NCBI RefSeq assembly: GCF_000799165.1
Contig: NZ_JUGF01000001.1
Location: 186,001 to 250,000, forward strand
Source of the DNA: Methylotenera versatilis 7
Lineage (GTDB): Bacteria; Pseudomonadota; Gammaproteobacteria; Burkholderiales; Methylophilaceae
Direction: 5' to 3'
DNA length: 64,000 nucleotides
Part shown: positions 36,262 to 45,207 of the stretch, piece by piece
Numbering within the stretch: position 1 is the first letter of the stretch
How the letters are laid out: every line of letters starts with the position of its first letter
Made by a program: the position numbers and the translations under genes
The notes under the pieces: generated by a model
Seen by the model: the letters and a program-made list of their open reading frames with translations, nothing else
What the model was told of the DNA's origin: nothing
Database searches by the model: none

Positions 36262-37062
36262 ATGTCTAGTTCGCTTAGTTCTTATATCGCTACGCCACTG
36301 CGAGGTGTAGGCACTATCCAATCAGGCGAGTCGTCAGATCAGCAGGCAGAACGTCTGAAGCTGTTACAACTGCGAGCAGTGAAATCTTATGATAAGGAAG
36401 TCAATTCAAGTGCTAAATATTGGTCTGTCGCCGCTATTGTCGGCTTACATGTAGCTTTAATTTCTCTTTACGCTAATCGTGACCAGACGTCACCGGTGCC
36501 TATTGCAAAGCATGAAGTGGCTATTGAGTTTATTAAGCCAGAAATTGAGCCACCACCGCCTCCTCCGGTTGAGCCTCCAAAACCACCGCCACCGCCTAAG
36601 GTTCAAAAAGCACCACCGCCACCTGCTTTGAGAACGCCTGTGGCAACTCAAGACATTGCGCCTGATGACATCGTTGTACAAGAGAACACCCAGGCGCCAG
36701 TTTCCAGTGGGCCAGTGGTGGCAGCTGAAGAGCCAACACCGCCTGCGCCTCCACCTGCACCGGTTGTGGAGGAGCCTGTGACGGAAGCTTCGGCAAATGC
36801 TGGGTACTTAAAAAATCCGCCTCCTGAATATCCGGCTAGGGCCACTCAGATGGGCTGGGGAGGAACAGTTATTTTACGTGTGAGAGTGTCCGCAGATGGC
36901 AGTACTCAAAGCGTAAGTGTGAAAAAGTCGAGTGGCCACAAAGTGCTGGATGATTCGGCGGTTGCCGCCGTAAAAAAATGGACGTTCGTTCCTTCAAAGC
37001 GTGGAAGTACGCCGATAGATGGGTGGGCAACAGTGCCAATTATATTTAATTCTGAACAGTAG
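36262..37062 (+). CDS. Energy transducer TonB
   Basis: Inner-membrane protein of 266 residues that passes proton-motive energy to outer-membrane receptors. It has an unusually long cytoplasmic N-terminus (about 52 residues) and one transmembrane helix (YWSVAAIVGLHVALISLYA). A Pro-rich spacer (EPPPPPPVEPPKPPPPPK and later repeats) leads to the C-terminal TonB domain, which begins NPPPEYPARA. It is followed by exbB and exbD and is probably dedicated to the receptors of this region. Confidence 0.94.
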   Translation: MSSSLSSYIATPLRGVGTIQSGESSDQQAERLKLLQLRAVKSYDKEVNSSAKYWSVAAIVGLHVALISLYANRDQTSPVPIAKHEVAIEFIKPEIEPPPPPPVEPPKPPPPPKVQKAPPPPALRTPVATQDIAPDDIVVQENTQAPVSSGPVVAAEEPTPPAPPPAPVVEEPVTEASANAGYLKNPPPEYPARATQMGWGGTVILRVRVSADGSTQSVSVKKSSGHKVLDDSAVAAVKKWTFVPSKRGSTPIDGWATVPIIFNSEQ

Positions 37063-37105
37063 TTAATCTAATAAGTAGTTAATTTAAGTAAAGTGAGGTA
37101 AGAAA

Positions 37106-37828
37106 ATGTTTAATTTAGATCCAAATGCATCACCAATAGTAGTAGGTGTTTTAGTTTCTCTGATTTTGGCTTCGGTCATTACTTGGACGATTGTGTTACT
37201 CAAAACAATTCAAGTGTGGCGCATGCGTCGGCAAAATAATAAATTTCGCGCAGCCTTTTGGGCGGCAAAAGATTTACAGGACGCAGCAAATCTCGAGGGA
37301 TTCGGCGGGCCGGTTTATCGTGTTGCTCAGGTAGGATTCCACGCATTGAATGAGGCAGATTCTGTTGCAGACTTGCGCCATTCTGGTGATCGCCAGGAAG
37401 TACTAGAGCGCTCATTAAGACAGCAAATTCAAAAAGAGCGTGTTACGCGTGAAAGTGGATTAGTGGTGTTAGCCAGTATTGGTAGTACGTCACCATTTAT
37501 TGGTTTGTTTGGTACGGTTTGGGGCATTATGCATGCGCTGACAGGTATCAGCAAGGCGGGAAGTGCGAGCCTGGATGTGGTTGCTGGCCCAATTGGCGAA
37601 GCTTTATTGGCGACAGGTGTTGGTATCGCGGTGGCTGTGCCTGCTGTGCTTGCTTACAACTTTTTCTTAAGACGTTTAAAAACTAGTAGCAATAATCTGG
37701 ATGATTTTGCTGAAGACTTAATCAAAGTGTTGCGTCGTGTTTCATATCGCAAAGTAGTCGACGCCAATGGTAAGGCTGATGCTTCTAGTGCCGGCGTAGT
37801 ACATACATTAAAAGGAGCAGTTGCATAA
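37106..37828 (+). CDS. exbB: Biopolymer transporter ExbB
   Basis: MotA/TolQ/ExbB proton-channel protein of 240 residues with three membrane helices (about 12-32, 128-150 and 170-192). The conserved IGSTSPFIGLFGTVWGIMHAL segment and GPIGEALLATGVGIAVAVPAVLAYNFF are both present. Its stop overlaps the exbD start by one base (TAATG). Confidence 0.95.
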   Translation: MFNLDPNASPIVVGVLVSLILASVITWTIVLLKTIQVWRMRRQNNKFRAAFWAAKDLQDAANLEGFGGPVYRVAQVGFHALNEADSVADLRHSGDRQEVLERSLRQQIQKERVTRESGLVVLASIGSTSPFIGLFGTVWGIMHALTGISKAGSASLDVVAGPIGEALLATGVGIAVAVPAVLAYNFFLRRLKTSSNNLDDFAEDLIKVLRRVSYRKVVDANGKADASSAGVVHTLKGAVA

Positions 37829-38235
37829 TGGCTTTTTCCTCTCAAAGTGATGGTGATGAAGTGATGAGTGAAATCAACGTCACGCCATTGGTGGATGTGA
37901 TGTTGGTTTTATTGGTGGCATTTATTGTGACCGTGCCAGTGATGACTAATGCAATTCAGGTTAACTTGCCTAAAACAGCGGCTACAAAGCCGCCTGAGCC
38001 TAGTAAGCCTATTACGATCAGTGTGAATGCTGAAGGCAATGCTTTTATTAATCAAACTCAGGTCGAGTTGCCTCAGCTTGAGACAGAGTTAATTGCACGA
38101 CAAGCGACTAATCCTGAACAAGTTTATCACCTGAGTTCCGATGAATCTGTGAAGTATGGCAGTGTGGCTAAAGTGATGGCGGTAATTGAGCGTTCTGGTA
38201 TTACAAAGCTGGCAGTGTTAACTCAGAATCAATAA
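37828..38235 (+). CDS. exbD: Biopolymer transporter ExbD
   Basis: A 135-residue protein with one N-terminal membrane helix that carries the essential Asp (EINVTPLVDVMLVLLVAF) and a periplasmic domain. It completes the TonB-ExbB-ExbD motor. The start codon overlaps the exbB stop. Confidence 0.95.
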   Translation: MAFSSQSDGDEVMSEINVTPLVDVMLVLLVAFIVTVPVMTNAIQVNLPKTAATKPPEPSKPITISVNAEGNAFINQTQVELPQLETELIARQATNPEQVYHLSSDESVKYGSVAKVMAVIERSGITKLAVLTQNQ

Positions 38236-38310
38236 CCATTAGTACAGATCGTTAATCAGATTAATTTCAACATTTTGCACAATAATATTTTAATAGTTAG
38301 GGAAAAATAA

Positions 38311-38733
38311 ATGTCTCGTAAAACAATAGTAGCAGGCGCGTTAGCAGTTCTGGGTGTGGTCGTCAGTACGCTGCCAGCAAATGCGCACCACGCATTCTCA
38401 GCTGAATTTGATGCGGCACAGCCGATTAAAGTAAAGGGCATCGTAACCAAATTTGAGTTAGTTAACCCGCATAGCTGGTTATATATTGATGTGACTGGTC
38501 CAGATGGCAAAGTGACTCAATGGGGTTTTGAGTTCGGTGCGCCATTTGGCTTGAAAGAAAAAGGCATCACCAAAAAAACATTAGCGGTGGGTACGGAAAT
38601 CACTATTAATGGTTACAAGGCGAAAAATGACCAGAATTTTGGCTATGCAGTTGAAAGTACGCTAGCAGATGGCCGAACCATTAAAACCGGTGGCGCTCAA
38701 GATGCTCCAGCAGCTCAGCCAGCAACCAATTAA
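38311..38733 (+). CDS. Exported DUF6152 protein
   Basis: A 140-residue precursor with a signal peptide ending ANA|HHAF and a small beta domain with the family hallmark VKGIVTKFELVNPHSWLYIDV. The mature N-terminus starts with two His residues, which might bind metal. DUF6152 has no known function. It sits directly after exbD and before three secreted relatives, so it is probably part of the same sigma-54 operon. Confidence 0.85.
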   Translation: MSRKTIVAGALAVLGVVVSTLPANAHHAFSAEFDAAQPIKVKGIVTKFELVNPHSWLYIDVTGPDGKVTQWGFEFGAPFGLKEKGITKKTLAVGTEITINGYKAKNDQNFGYAVESTLADGRTIKTGGAQDAPAAQPATN

Positions 38734-38777
38734 TAAAAATAACTTACGCTATCAATGCAGATAACTGGAGAAATTTC

Positions 38778-39605
38778 TTGAATACATTACGCTTGAATAC
38801 ATTACAAAGGTACAGACCTGCTAAGTTTAAAAAGGTCGGCTCCGCGTTGCTATTACTACTAGCTGTTTTTACGTTTTCATTAGTCGCACCAAGCGCTGAT
38901 GCACATGACAATAAAAAAATACCGCGCTTAGCAAATGGTAAGCCAGATTTTTCTGGAATATGGCAGACAACCAGTGCGGCAGATTATGATTTGGAGCCTC
39001 ACTCTAATCGTAAAGACGCACCTCCAGGCCCCGGTATTGTAGAGGGCGGTGAAATCCCTTACTTGCCCAAAGCCTTAGTGCAAAGAAAGAAAAACTTTGA
39101 AAATCGCGCTACGGATGACCCGGCATTAAAAGGCTATACCTTGGGCGTGCCTCGTGCTGTGTATTATCCAGAGCCATTCCAGATTTTTCAACGTGCACGT
39201 GATTTAACTGTGGTGCCTCAATTTGGTCATTCAGTACGGACTATTCATACCAATAATACCGAGCATCCAGAAGATCCTAATGACTGGTGGTTAGGCGATT
39301 CAAGAGCTAAATGGGAAGGCGATACTTTAGTTGTTGATGCAAAGCATTTTAATGATAAAACATGGCTGGATCGTTCAGGTAACTTCCATAGTGACGCATT
39401 GCAAGTGGTTGAGCGTTGGAAATTTCTTGACCCTAACACGATTGAATACAAGGCAACTCTAACCGATGAGCAGGTTTTCAGTAAGCCATGGAATATCAGC
39501 GTTATTTTGCACCGTCATCGTGAAAAGAATTTTCAGTTGATTGAAGATTACCGCTATACCCTAGATTATGACCAATACTATCCACCAAAACCGGATCAGA
39601 AATAA
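38778..39605 (+). CDS. Secreted protein of unknown function, family member 1
   Basis: A 275-residue exported protein; the signal peptide ends near SADA|HD. It shares with the next two genes the opening LANGKPDFSGIWQT and the motif WWLGDSRAKWEGDTLVVDAKHFNDKTWLDRSG. I do not recognise a function. Related proteins are frequent in Acidobacteria and next to DUF6152 genes. It begins with TTG, with GGAG seven bases upstream. Confidence 0.75.
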   Translation: MNTLRLNTLQRYRPAKFKKVGSALLLLLAVFTFSLVAPSADAHDNKKIPRLANGKPDFSGIWQTTSAADYDLEPHSNRKDAPPGPGIVEGGEIPYLPKALVQRKKNFENRATDDPALKGYTLGVPRAVYYPEPFQIFQRARDLTVVPQFGHSVRTIHTNNTEHPEDPNDWWLGDSRAKWEGDTLVVDAKHFNDKTWLDRSGNFHSDALQVVERWKFLDPNTIEYKATLTDEQVFSKPWNISVILHRHREKNFQLIEDYRYTLDYDQYYPPKPDQK

Positions 39606-39656
39606 GGCATATATGCCTCTGAATATCGCATCCTTTAAGAATAAAATGAGGACAAT

Positions 39657-40673
39657 ATGAATAGCAATTTAAGAAAACGGCAAAGAGCGTTTTCTACCTT
39701 GATATTGGGTGCTTTAATTAGCGCTTCGCTAGTAAGTGTTGCGGCAGATGAAAATGTAACGCCCTCAGCACAAGAGAAAAAATCTGTAACCAAGCCCGTA
39801 GAAACTGCCCCTCCTACACAAACCAGAAGACCGCGTGAAAAATCATTTCCCAAGATTGCTTCAGGTAAATGGACTGGGCCGCGTTTAGCTGACGGACAGC
39901 CGGATGTGAGTGGTTTCTGGTCTAACACTATCGGTAACCATGGTAATTTGACTGATCCACAAGGTGGCGTTATCGGTGAGGCCAGACGAACACCGTTAGG
40001 GCCGAGAGAGCAGCGTGCACCTAGCCGCGTGAGCGATCCTGCCGATGGTCAGTTTCCATTCCAGCCGTGGGCTTTAGCTAAAGTAAAAGATTTTCAGGTA
40101 GGGTTTCACAATCCTACTTACCCTGGGCATGTAGAGCCAAATGCACGTTGCGCGCCAGGCGGAGTGCCGAAATCTTTGTACTGGCATGGCTATGATATTT
40201 TGCAATATCCAGGCTATGTGGTGTTCGTGTTTGATAACGGCTCACGCATTATCCATTTGGACGAAAAGAAACCTCATTTGCCAGAAAAGCTTAAATTGTG
40301 GAATGGTGACTCGCGTGGTCATTGGGAAGGCAATACTTTAGTTGTCGATGTAAAAAATCACAATGGCAAAGCGTTGTTTGGACGTTCTGGCGAGTTCATC
40401 AGTGAGAACGGTACCATTCAAGAAAAATACATTTTTGCTAATGATGGTGCGCGTTATAACTATGAGGGCACCTTTACCGATCCAACGGTTTATACGCGGC
40501 CATTTACCATCACAATACCTGCCATTAAATACACTAAAGCGGAAGAAACCGATGGCTGGAATCTAGAGGCGCGCTGGGCAAAACATACTGGTAAAACACA
40601 AATCCTGGAGCACGATGAGCGTATTTGCCATGAAAATAACGGCGGCTTTGGGTTAGGTTCTGCACAGAAATAA
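39657..40673 (+). CDS. Secreted protein of unknown function, family member 2
   Basis: A 338-residue exported protein with a signal peptide ending near VAA|DE. After a Pro/Thr/Lys-rich stretch it carries LADGQPDVSGFWSNT, then NARCAPGGVPKSLYWHGY, and GDSRGHWEGNTLVVDVKNHNGKALFGRSGEF. It is very close to the following gene over its whole length, so the two arose by tandem duplication. Two Cys (RCAPGG and ERICHEN) may form a disulfide. Function unknown. Confidence 0.75.
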   Translation: MNSNLRKRQRAFSTLILGALISASLVSVAADENVTPSAQEKKSVTKPVETAPPTQTRRPREKSFPKIASGKWTGPRLADGQPDVSGFWSNTIGNHGNLTDPQGGVIGEARRTPLGPREQRAPSRVSDPADGQFPFQPWALAKVKDFQVGFHNPTYPGHVEPNARCAPGGVPKSLYWHGYDILQYPGYVVFVFDNGSRIIHLDEKKPHLPEKLKLWNGDSRGHWEGNTLVVDVKNHNGKALFGRSGEFISENGTIQEKYIFANDGARYNYEGTFTDPTVYTRPFTITIPAIKYTKAEETDGWNLEARWAKHTGKTQILEHDERICHENNGGFGLGSAQK

Positions 40674-40766
40674 TCATTTACAAATAATTGCGTAGTAACT
40701 ACCAATTATAAATTTAAGTAAATGTACCGTTAATCATTGAGTGAACTGAATACGATAAGAGGAATT

Positions 40767-41780
40767 ATGAAAAATAATGTAAGTCATCTCAAGCTAAAGC
40801 TTAACATTAAGAATTTGGTGATATTGGCTATCGCCACTGCGCCTTTGATGGCAGTCTCAGCGGATGATGCTAAAGCGAAAGAAGCAAAGCCACAACAGCA
40901 ACCTGTTGCAGCCCAACAGGCTGACGGGCCAAATTATAGAAATGAGGCATCGTTTCCAAAAATTGCTTCAGGAAAATGGACTGGCCCGAAATTAGCCGAT
41001 GGTCAGCCTGATATCAGCGGTCATTGGTCTAATACGATAGCAAACCATAATAACTTTACAGACCCACAAGGCGGTATTCCTAATGACCCGGCGCCACGCC
41101 GTACGCCATTAGGTAAGCGTGAGGATCGTGCGCCTAGTCGTGTCAGTGATCCTGCAGATGGACAAGTGCCATTTCAGCCTTGGGCATTAGAAGAAGTTAA
41201 GAAGTTTCAGGTAGGGTTTCATAACCCAACCGAACCGAAGTATATTGAACCTTTAGCCCGTTGCGCGCCATGTGGCGTACCAAAGTCTTTTTATTGGCAT
41301 GGTTACGAAATTGCGCAATACCCAGGTTATGTATTGTTTGTTTTTAACAATGGCACCCGTATTATCCACTTAGATGGCAAGCCGCATTTACCAGAGAAAG
41401 TTAAATTGTGGAATGCAGATTCACGCGGTCATTGGGAGGGTAACACCTTAGTTGTCGATGTTAGAAACCACAATGGCAAAGCTCTGTTTGGTCGCTCTGG
41501 TGAATTTATCAGTGAGAACGGTACTATCCAAGAGAAGTATATTTTCTCTAGCGATAGAAAACGCTTTAATTATGAAGCGGTATTTACTGATCCAACAGTT
41601 TATACGCGTCCATTCACTGTGACGATTCCAGCAAGACAATGGACATATGAAGATAAACCGAATGGCTGGCATTTTGAAGCGCGCTTAGCAAAACATGCTG
41701 GCAAAGAGCCGATTGTAGAGCGGGAAGAGCGCATTTGTGCTGAAAACAATGGTGGCTTTGGATTAGGCGCACGTAAGTAA
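40767..41780 (+). CDS. Secreted protein of unknown function, family member 3
   Basis: A 337-residue paralogue of the preceding gene. The ATG at 40767 with AGAGGA upstream is preferred to a TTG at 40737. The signal peptide ends near VSA|DD, followed by a Lys/Gln-rich linker and the same core. It differs from member 2 by an extra Cys (ARCAPCGVPKS, CxxC), which could bind metal or be a substrate for the ScsB-like reductase encoded downstream; that link is inference. It is the last gene before a strong terminator. Confidence 0.75.
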   Translation: MKNNVSHLKLKLNIKNLVILAIATAPLMAVSADDAKAKEAKPQQQPVAAQQADGPNYRNEASFPKIASGKWTGPKLADGQPDISGHWSNTIANHNNFTDPQGGIPNDPAPRRTPLGKREDRAPSRVSDPADGQVPFQPWALEEVKKFQVGFHNPTEPKYIEPLARCAPCGVPKSFYWHGYEIAQYPGYVLFVFNNGTRIIHLDGKPHLPEKVKLWNADSRGHWEGNTLVVDVRNHNGKALFGRSGEFISENGTIQEKYIFSSDRKRFNYEAVFTDPTVYTRPFTVTIPARQWTYEDKPNGWHFEARLAKHAGKEPIVEREERICAENNGGFGLGARK

Positions 41781-41795
41781 TAATTAGTATTATCT

Positions 41796-41832
41796 AAAAA
41801 ACGCTGTGGTCATTTTGGCTACAGCGTTTTTT
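41796..41832 (+). terminator. Terminator of the tonB operon
   Basis: AAAAAACGCTGT / ACAGCGTTTTTT arms (12 bp) with a 13-nt loop, 15 bp after the last gene of the operon. Confidence 0.93.
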
Positions 41833-42015
41833 GTTGCCTGTCACAAATTTTATTATCTACTCAGTTTTATCATCCTTACCTTCTAATGATTAAATAAGCA
41901 TAATTACCCCAAAGGCCTGCGCATTGTTTTCAGATTTTCCAGTGACGGATATTGAGAGCGATTGATACTGCTGGCAGTATCAGTTCAAATTGCTAGGTTG
42001 ATTGTGCGTCCAAAC

Positions 42016-42050
42016 AAAAAAACCATGGCCAATTAAGGTCATGGTTTTTT
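42016..42050 (-). terminator. Terminator after coiled-coil TonB receptor (bidirectional)
   Basis: AAAAAACCATGGCC / GGTCATGGTTTTTT stem with a 6-nt loop. It ends the minus-strand receptor gene and can act on both strands. Confidence 0.92.
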
Positions 42051-42076
42051 ATCAAACAATTATAGTTTTATGTGAA

Positions 42077-44908
42077 TTACAATTTACTGCTGAAAACCAC
42101 GCCAACCCAACGTGGAAGGCTGGGTGTGTAACTACTAAAGCCTTCAACATTATATTCCTTGTTTAACGCGTTTTTAGCGATGAAATTCAAATCAAACAAT
42201 TTATCTTGTCTGCCGATACCTACACCTAAATCTAAAATGCCATAAGCATCCAATTTGTCATATGACGAACGGCTTCTTAATTGCGAAGCGCTGTATGAGT
42301 AGTTAGCATTGGTATGGAAAACCCAGTTACCAAAAACCGGTAAATTGTAGTCCACACCTAGATTGGCAGAGAATTTAGGCGCAAATGTTAAAGTTTCACC
42401 TTTTGCGTTAGAGAATCGAGGGTTTGTGCCAGTGGTATTCTCCTCACTTGGCCTTGCAAGGAAAATATCTTTTGAATATCTGGCATCATTATAGGCAGCC
42501 GCCAATCTGATGTTGAAATGGTCAAAGCCACTATAGTTAGCATCGACTTCAATACCTTTAACTCTCACGCCAGGCACGTTACCAACAACACTCTGGAATT
42601 GAATGCTATCGGCTAGAGGCACTCCTGGGTTTGATGCTTGAAATGCCGCAGTAGCAACTGGGTCTACAACACCAACTGTTGATTGAAAGTCTTTAATATC
42701 ATTTAAAAACACGTCAGCATTAACAGTTAAGGTTTTTTCAAATAAATTAGTTCTAATCCCCAGTTCATAACCTTTGGTTTTCTCTTTATCAATTAAATTA
42801 GATTCACCAGCAGTATTGATTTGAGCAATACCGGCTTTTTCACCATATTGCAATGTGCCATATACCGTTAAATCTTCATTGAATTTGTTGGTCAGGCTGA
42901 CATTTGCACTATTGATATTGTCATTCCAGGTTCTATCTGCATTTTTAATGTTGTAAAGAGAGTTAGGTTGTAAAGTTGCATTTCTTACAACAGTCGCTTG
43001 CTTAAGTTGAGTACGTTGTGGCGCTGTTAGCCCAGCATATGTAGTACCAGTACCAAAATATCTACTGGCCAGGCGATCTGCAGCAGCTGTGGCTTCTGGA
43101 GTTGTGGGATCTGGTAGCGTAGCAAGTGTCGTGCCGTTACCAAATGCATTTGTAAGGTCTGCACCAACGCCTTTATCCGCAAGAAAAATACCTTGTGCCG
43201 TTTTGCGGTCTTCCTTAGAGATACGGTAACCGGTTGTTAGCGTCAGTGGCTCGGTGATGTGCCAGTCTGCTTGACCAAATAATGCCGTACTTTGGTTTTT
43301 AACAATAGTTTGCGTATTTTTATATGCCAGATTGAGTGAGTCTTTAAGTAATGCTTGCCCAGTACCAGAAGCATAAAGTGCATTGTAAATAGTGTCGTTG
43401 GCTTGAAAAGCACCAGCATCGTTACCGTAACGTGTGCGAGAGTTGGAGTCGTTATCTGTTTCTATAAAGTAAACACCTCCAAGGTAGTCAACTAAACTGT
43501 TTTTATCAGGCGCTGAGGACACACGCAGTTCTTGGCTAATTTGGCTGTACGCTGTGATATAGCCACCACTTTTGGTGATGTCGTATGGTGTGCCTTCATC
43601 ATTTGCAGCACTAAACCAATGGCTACGGTAACCAGTAATCGATTTAAGATTATGGCCTGCCACATTCCAGTCTAAGTTAATGGTTGCACCTTTGGAGCCA
43701 GTGATAATGCCGCCATTATTATCCACATTGGTGGGGTCTTTAAAGTAATCTGTAGCAGGATTCCAAGTAGTGGGGCTATTGTTAAACCATTGACGATTAA
43801 CATATTTGTTGTAAGCAACATCCACACTGGCCGCTGAACGGGCCGTTCCGTCAGTGAAAGTTCTGGGTTCAGGATGTCTGACCGTATTGCCGTTAACAAA
43901 CTCTGAGCCTCTAGGTTGATGCTCTACACTTAATTTTGCACTAAAATTTTCTGTAGGCGTTAGCAGGAACTGAATGCGTCCAAAAGTACGATCCACATTC
44001 TGATAACTATCTCTACCGTCTAAGTCTGGAAACTGGTTTTCAAATTTCTTGGAAGTAGGGCCATCGGCTTGCTCACGATAAAACGTACCGCGCCAAGCTA
44101 GTAAGTTATCAACAACAGGGCCGCCTAATACTGCAGATGAGCGCAGAGTGTTCCAATCACCGAATGTTTGTGAAAAATTAGCTTCTGGCGTAAAAGTAGG
44201 CGCCTTAGTTGTAAATGTAAGGCGACCAATATTGGAAGCTTTACCACCCTGCGTACCTTGTGGGCCGCGTGTGGCATCAATGGTGTCAATGTCGGTAAAT
44301 ATATAACCATTGACAAGTGGAGTGTAAGCGATACTCACACCATCAAGCAAAGTACCAATTGATGGATCAATTTGGTCGCTAGAGCCTGTAGTGATGCCGC
44401 GTAGGGTGAGTGAACCTGTACGTGAGTTGCCATAGTTAAAGTTTACGTTACCAATGCGACGTAAAACTTCTGTGGTATTAGTTGCATTTAGGCTATCAAG
44501 CTCTTCACCACTGACAATAGAGACTGATGTTGGAACATCTTTTATCTTTTCAAGCACCGGTTTCTTTTTGAATTTTACAATGATTGCATCAAGTGCCGAT
44601 GGCTCTTGAGTGGCTGCGGTATTTTCTTGAGGTTCTGCTTTATCTTCTGTAGTAGCAGCTGTATTTGTTGAGTTATCCGTGCTACTTGCCGGCTTGCTAG
44701 CTAATTGTTTTTTTAAATTGTCATTCTCAGTTTTAAGCTGCTCTAATGCTTTTTGTAATTCTGCTAATGCTTGGTCATCAGCTGCATAAGCAGGTAGTGA
44801 CGACAAGTTAGTGAGGCTGGCAATCGCAATGGCTATGGCAGTACGGCGAAATGTTATTTGCTGTTTTTTCCCTTTATTAAGTATCTTTTCCCTGAAGTGT
44901 TTGCTCAT
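42077..44908 (-). CDS. TonB-dependent receptor with N-terminal coiled coil
   Basis: A 943-residue outer-membrane receptor. After the signal peptide (AYA|ADD) comes a short coiled coil (LAELQKALEQLKTENDNLKKQL, about 45-68) and a Ser/Thr/Asn/Glu-rich linker. The plug follows (VPTSVSIVSGEELDSLNATNTTEVLRRIGNVNF, TLRGI, DATRGPQGTQGGKASNIGRLTF), then a long barrel. The coiled coil before the plug is unusual and is shared with the receptor at 56111. The region upstream has P3, a UAS pair and an RcnR-like box. The substrate is unknown. Confidence 0.9.
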   Translation of the reverse strand: MSKHFREKILNKGKKQQITFRRTAIAIAIASLTNLSSLPAYAADDQALAELQKALEQLKTENDNLKKQLASKPASSTDNSTNTAATTEDKAEPQENTAATQEPSALDAIIVKFKKKPVLEKIKDVPTSVSIVSGEELDSLNATNTTEVLRRIGNVNFNYGNSRTGSLTLRGITTGSSDQIDPSIGTLLDGVSIAYTPLVNGYIFTDIDTIDATRGPQGTQGGKASNIGRLTFTTKAPTFTPEANFSQTFGDWNTLRSSAVLGGPVVDNLLAWRGTFYREQADGPTSKKFENQFPDLDGRDSYQNVDRTFGRIQFLLTPTENFSAKLSVEHQPRGSEFVNGNTVRHPEPRTFTDGTARSAASVDVAYNKYVNRQWFNNSPTTWNPATDYFKDPTNVDNNGGIITGSKGATINLDWNVAGHNLKSITGYRSHWFSAANDEGTPYDITKSGGYITAYSQISQELRVSSAPDKNSLVDYLGGVYFIETDNDSNSRTRYGNDAGAFQANDTIYNALYASGTGQALLKDSLNLAYKNTQTIVKNQSTALFGQADWHITEPLTLTTGYRISKEDRKTAQGIFLADKGVGADLTNAFGNGTTLATLPDPTTPEATAAADRLASRYFGTGTTYAGLTAPQRTQLKQATVVRNATLQPNSLYNIKNADRTWNDNINSANVSLTNKFNEDLTVYGTLQYGEKAGIAQINTAGESNLIDKEKTKGYELGIRTNLFEKTLTVNADVFLNDIKDFQSTVGVVDPVATAAFQASNPGVPLADSIQFQSVVGNVPGVRVKGIEVDANYSGFDHFNIRLAAAYNDARYSKDIFLARPSEENTTGTNPRFSNAKGETLTFAPKFSANLGVDYNLPVFGNWVFHTNANYSYSASQLRSRSSYDKLDAYGILDLGVGIGRQDKLFDLNFIAKNALNKEYNVEGFSSYTPSLPRWVGVVFSSKL

Positions 44909-44959
44909 TTATTTGCTTTCTAAATAATGTGAATGGTTGGTCTTGTTCACATCACTAAG

Positions 44960-44975
44960 TGCAATATGTATGCCA
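44960..44975 (-). promoter_or_regulatory. Sigma-54 promoter P3 (-24/-12)
   Basis: Minus strand TGGCAT-ACATA-TTGCA, one base off consensus. The start is expected near 44949, about 40 nt before the receptor ATG. Confidence 0.78.
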
Positions 44976-45102
44976 CTGAAAAACTTAAAATATAAATGGG
45001 GTATTAATATTTAATTTGTTTGTAACTACATGTTTATAAATAACTATTGGTGTTTTTTTGATGATAATTCGTTAGATAAATCTATCTAATAAAAATGGTG
45101 AT

Positions 45103-45148
45103 TGTTTTAATATAAACAACTTAACAGCAAGCTGTTGTAGTTAATACA
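45103..45148 (-). promoter_or_regulatory. Paired activator sites (UAS) for promoter P3
   Basis: Weak sites TGTTTTAATATAAACA (45103-45118) and TGTTGTAGTTAATACA (45133-45148), centres 30 bp apart and about 161 and 191 bp upstream of the expected start. The same spacing as elsewhere supports them despite 2-3 mismatches. Confidence 0.45.
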
Positions 45149-45155
45149 GAGGGTG

Positions 45156-45172
45156 ATAGGGGGGTATCCTAT
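45156..45172 (-). promoter_or_regulatory. RcnR/FrmR-type operator candidate, copy 2
   Basis: Minus strand ATAGGATACCCCCCTAT, within GATAG...CTATC. It has the C-tract flanked by an AT inverted repeat that is typical of the RcnR/FrmR/CsoR family. It reads toward the receptor gene like copies 1 and 3, but lies upstream of its UAS pair. Confidence 0.55.
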
Positions 45173-45207
45173 CAAGATGTAGATGATTAAACCGCAAATC
45201 TAAACAG

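Noticed and set aside
45123-45136. AACAGC-AA-GCTGTT palindrome as an additional activator site
   Set aside because: The half-sites are in opposite order and spacing to TGTTKC-N4-GMAACA, and it overlaps one of the assigned P3 sites.
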